Below the pieces are notes generated by a model that saw only the letters and a program-made list of their open reading frames with translations, was not told where the DNA came from and searched no databases. The position numbers and the translations under genes are program-made. DNA of 5,653 bases from Nocardioides sp. (GTDB lineage: Bacteria > Actinomycetota > Actinomycetes > Propionibacteriales > Nocardioidaceae): positions 9,876 to 15,528 of the forward strand of contig DOWL01000071.1 of assembly GCA_003519585.1 (NCBI GenBank), given 5' to 3'. Position 1 is the first letter of the stretch; each line of letters opens with the position of its first letter. Positions 4,910-5,653 of this stretch are shown here, one piece after another.

Positions 4910-5653
4910 GCGTGGGTCTCCGCGGGCTCGCGCGCCTCGGCGACCGCGGCGTCGCCACGGGCGTTGGCGACGCCGACCTGCACGGCGGTCACCTTGTACT
5001 CGGGGCAGTTGGTGGCCCAGTCGGAGTTCTCGGTCGTCACGACATTCGCACCGGTCACCGGGTGGTGGAACGTCGTGTAGACGACGCCGGCCGGCATCCG
5101 CTCCGACACCATCGCGCGCAGAGTCGTCGAGCCGACCCGGCTGGAGAGGTCGACCAGGTCGCCGGTCGAGATGCCGCGGACCTCCGCGTCGGCGGGGTGG
5201 ATCTCCAGGACGTCCTCGGGGTGCCAGGTGTTGTTCGCCGTACGGCGGGTCTGCGCGCCGACGTTGTACTGGCTGAGGATGCGCCCCGTCGTCAGCAGCA
5301 GCGGAAAGCGCGGGCCGGTCCGCTCGTCGGTGGCGACGTATTCGGTGTTGATGAAGCGCCCCTTGCCGCGGACGAAGCCCTCGACATGCATCAGCGGCGT
5401 GCCCTCGGGATGCGCCTCGTCGCACGGCCACTGCACCGAGCCCATCTCCTCGAGCCGCTCGTAGGAGACGCCCGCGAAGCTGGGCGTGGTCGCGGCGATC
5501 TCGTCCATGATCTGGGCGGGATGGGTGTAGGTCCAGCGCGCGCCCATGGCGTTGGCGAGGAGCTGGGTCACCTCCCAGTCCCCGTAGCCGTTCCTCGGCG
5601 CCATCACCTTGCGCACCCGGTTGATGCGGCGCTCGGCGTTGGTGAAGGTGCCG
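4906..5653 (-). CDS. fdhF: Formate dehydrogenase subunit alpha (molybdopterin enzyme), C-terminal part, 5' end off the window
   Basis: The frame is open from the right edge (first full codon at 5652) to the TGA at 4906-4908, giving 248 residues, roughly the last quarter to third of a typical alpha subunit. It starts with TFTNAERR (2-9), a segment conserved near the active-site part of these enzymes, and continues with GSVQWPC (71-77), which is typical of FdsA/FdhF proteins. The C-terminal molybdopterin-dinucleotide-binding domain begins near residue 115, with LTTGRILSQYNVG at 120-132, FHHPVTGAN at 195-203 and SDWATNCPEYK at about 210-220. The enzyme oxidises formate to CO2 with a Mo- (or W-) bis-molybdopterin guanine dinucleotide cofactor. 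The catalytic Cys/Sec residue and the N-terminal Fe-S domains are outside the window. The delta gene downstream points to the NAD-dependent, cytoplasmic FdsABG type, for which the name fdsA could also be used. The last 20 or so residues are a variable Ala/Glu-rich tail. Confidence 0.92.
   Translation of the reverse strand, partial: GTFTNAERRINRVRKVMAPRNGYGDWEVTQLLANAMGARWTYTHPAQIMDEIAATTPSFAGVSYERLEEMGSVQWPCDEAHPEGTPLMHVEGFVRGKGRFINTEYVATDERTGPRFPLLLTTGRILSQYNVGAQTRRTANNTWHPEDVLEIHPADAEVRGISTGDLVDLSSRVGSTTLRAMVSERMPAGVVYTTFHHPVTGANVVTTENSDWATNCPEYKVTAVQVGVANARGDAAVAEAREPAETHA

Overview
The window is high-GC DNA with strongly G/C-biased third codon positions, tight gene packing and protein families typical of Actinomycetota (a GAP/Sap-type membrane protein pair, and a 'holin-4'-like membrane phosphodiesterase). 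The genus cannot be fixed from the sequence alone; a soil or aquatic actinobacterium is the likeliest source. I see no rRNA, tRNA, CRISPR array, insertion sequence or other mobile element.

Layout, left to right. (1) 1-446, plus strand: 3' end of a GAP (Sap/SfLAP-like) family membrane protein, cut by the window edge. (2) 576-2747, plus strand: a 723-residue protein joining a four-helix membrane domain to a complete alkaline-phosphatase-superfamily (type I phosphodiesterase-like) catalytic domain. (3) 2734-3414, minus strand: a second, intact GAP family protein, convergent with gene 2 and overlapping it by 14 bp. (4) 3415-3542: a 128-bp divergent promoter region with two short perfect dyads and a -10-like TAATGT placed so that the next gene may be leaderless. 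(5) 3543-4664, plus strand: an AI-2E family (TqsA/PerM-type) transporter. (6) 4667-4909 and 4906-5653, minus strand: formate dehydrogenase delta subunit and the C-terminal third of the molybdenum formate dehydrogenase alpha subunit. Their reading frames overlap by 4 bp (GTGA), and they form the end of an operon that enters from the right.

How the genes may work together. The left half looks like a cell-envelope neighbourhood: two GAP family proteins (family linked in mycobacteria to export of glycolipids) flank a membrane-anchored phosphodiesterase. A shared envelope-lipid or phospho-headgroup role is an inference from context only. The right half is a formate oxidation operon; the AI-2E transporter between the two halves has no obvious functional link to either.

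The most notable non-coding structure is at the two convergent junctions. Each has a symmetric hairpin with an 8-nt loop, one centred on the 14-bp overlap of genes 2 and 3, the other inside the last codons of the transporter, just past the delta-subunit stop. Both look like compact bidirectional terminators without a U-tract. No wholly new system is evident; the membrane phosphodiesterase with its GAP neighbours is the best candidate for uncharacterised biology.
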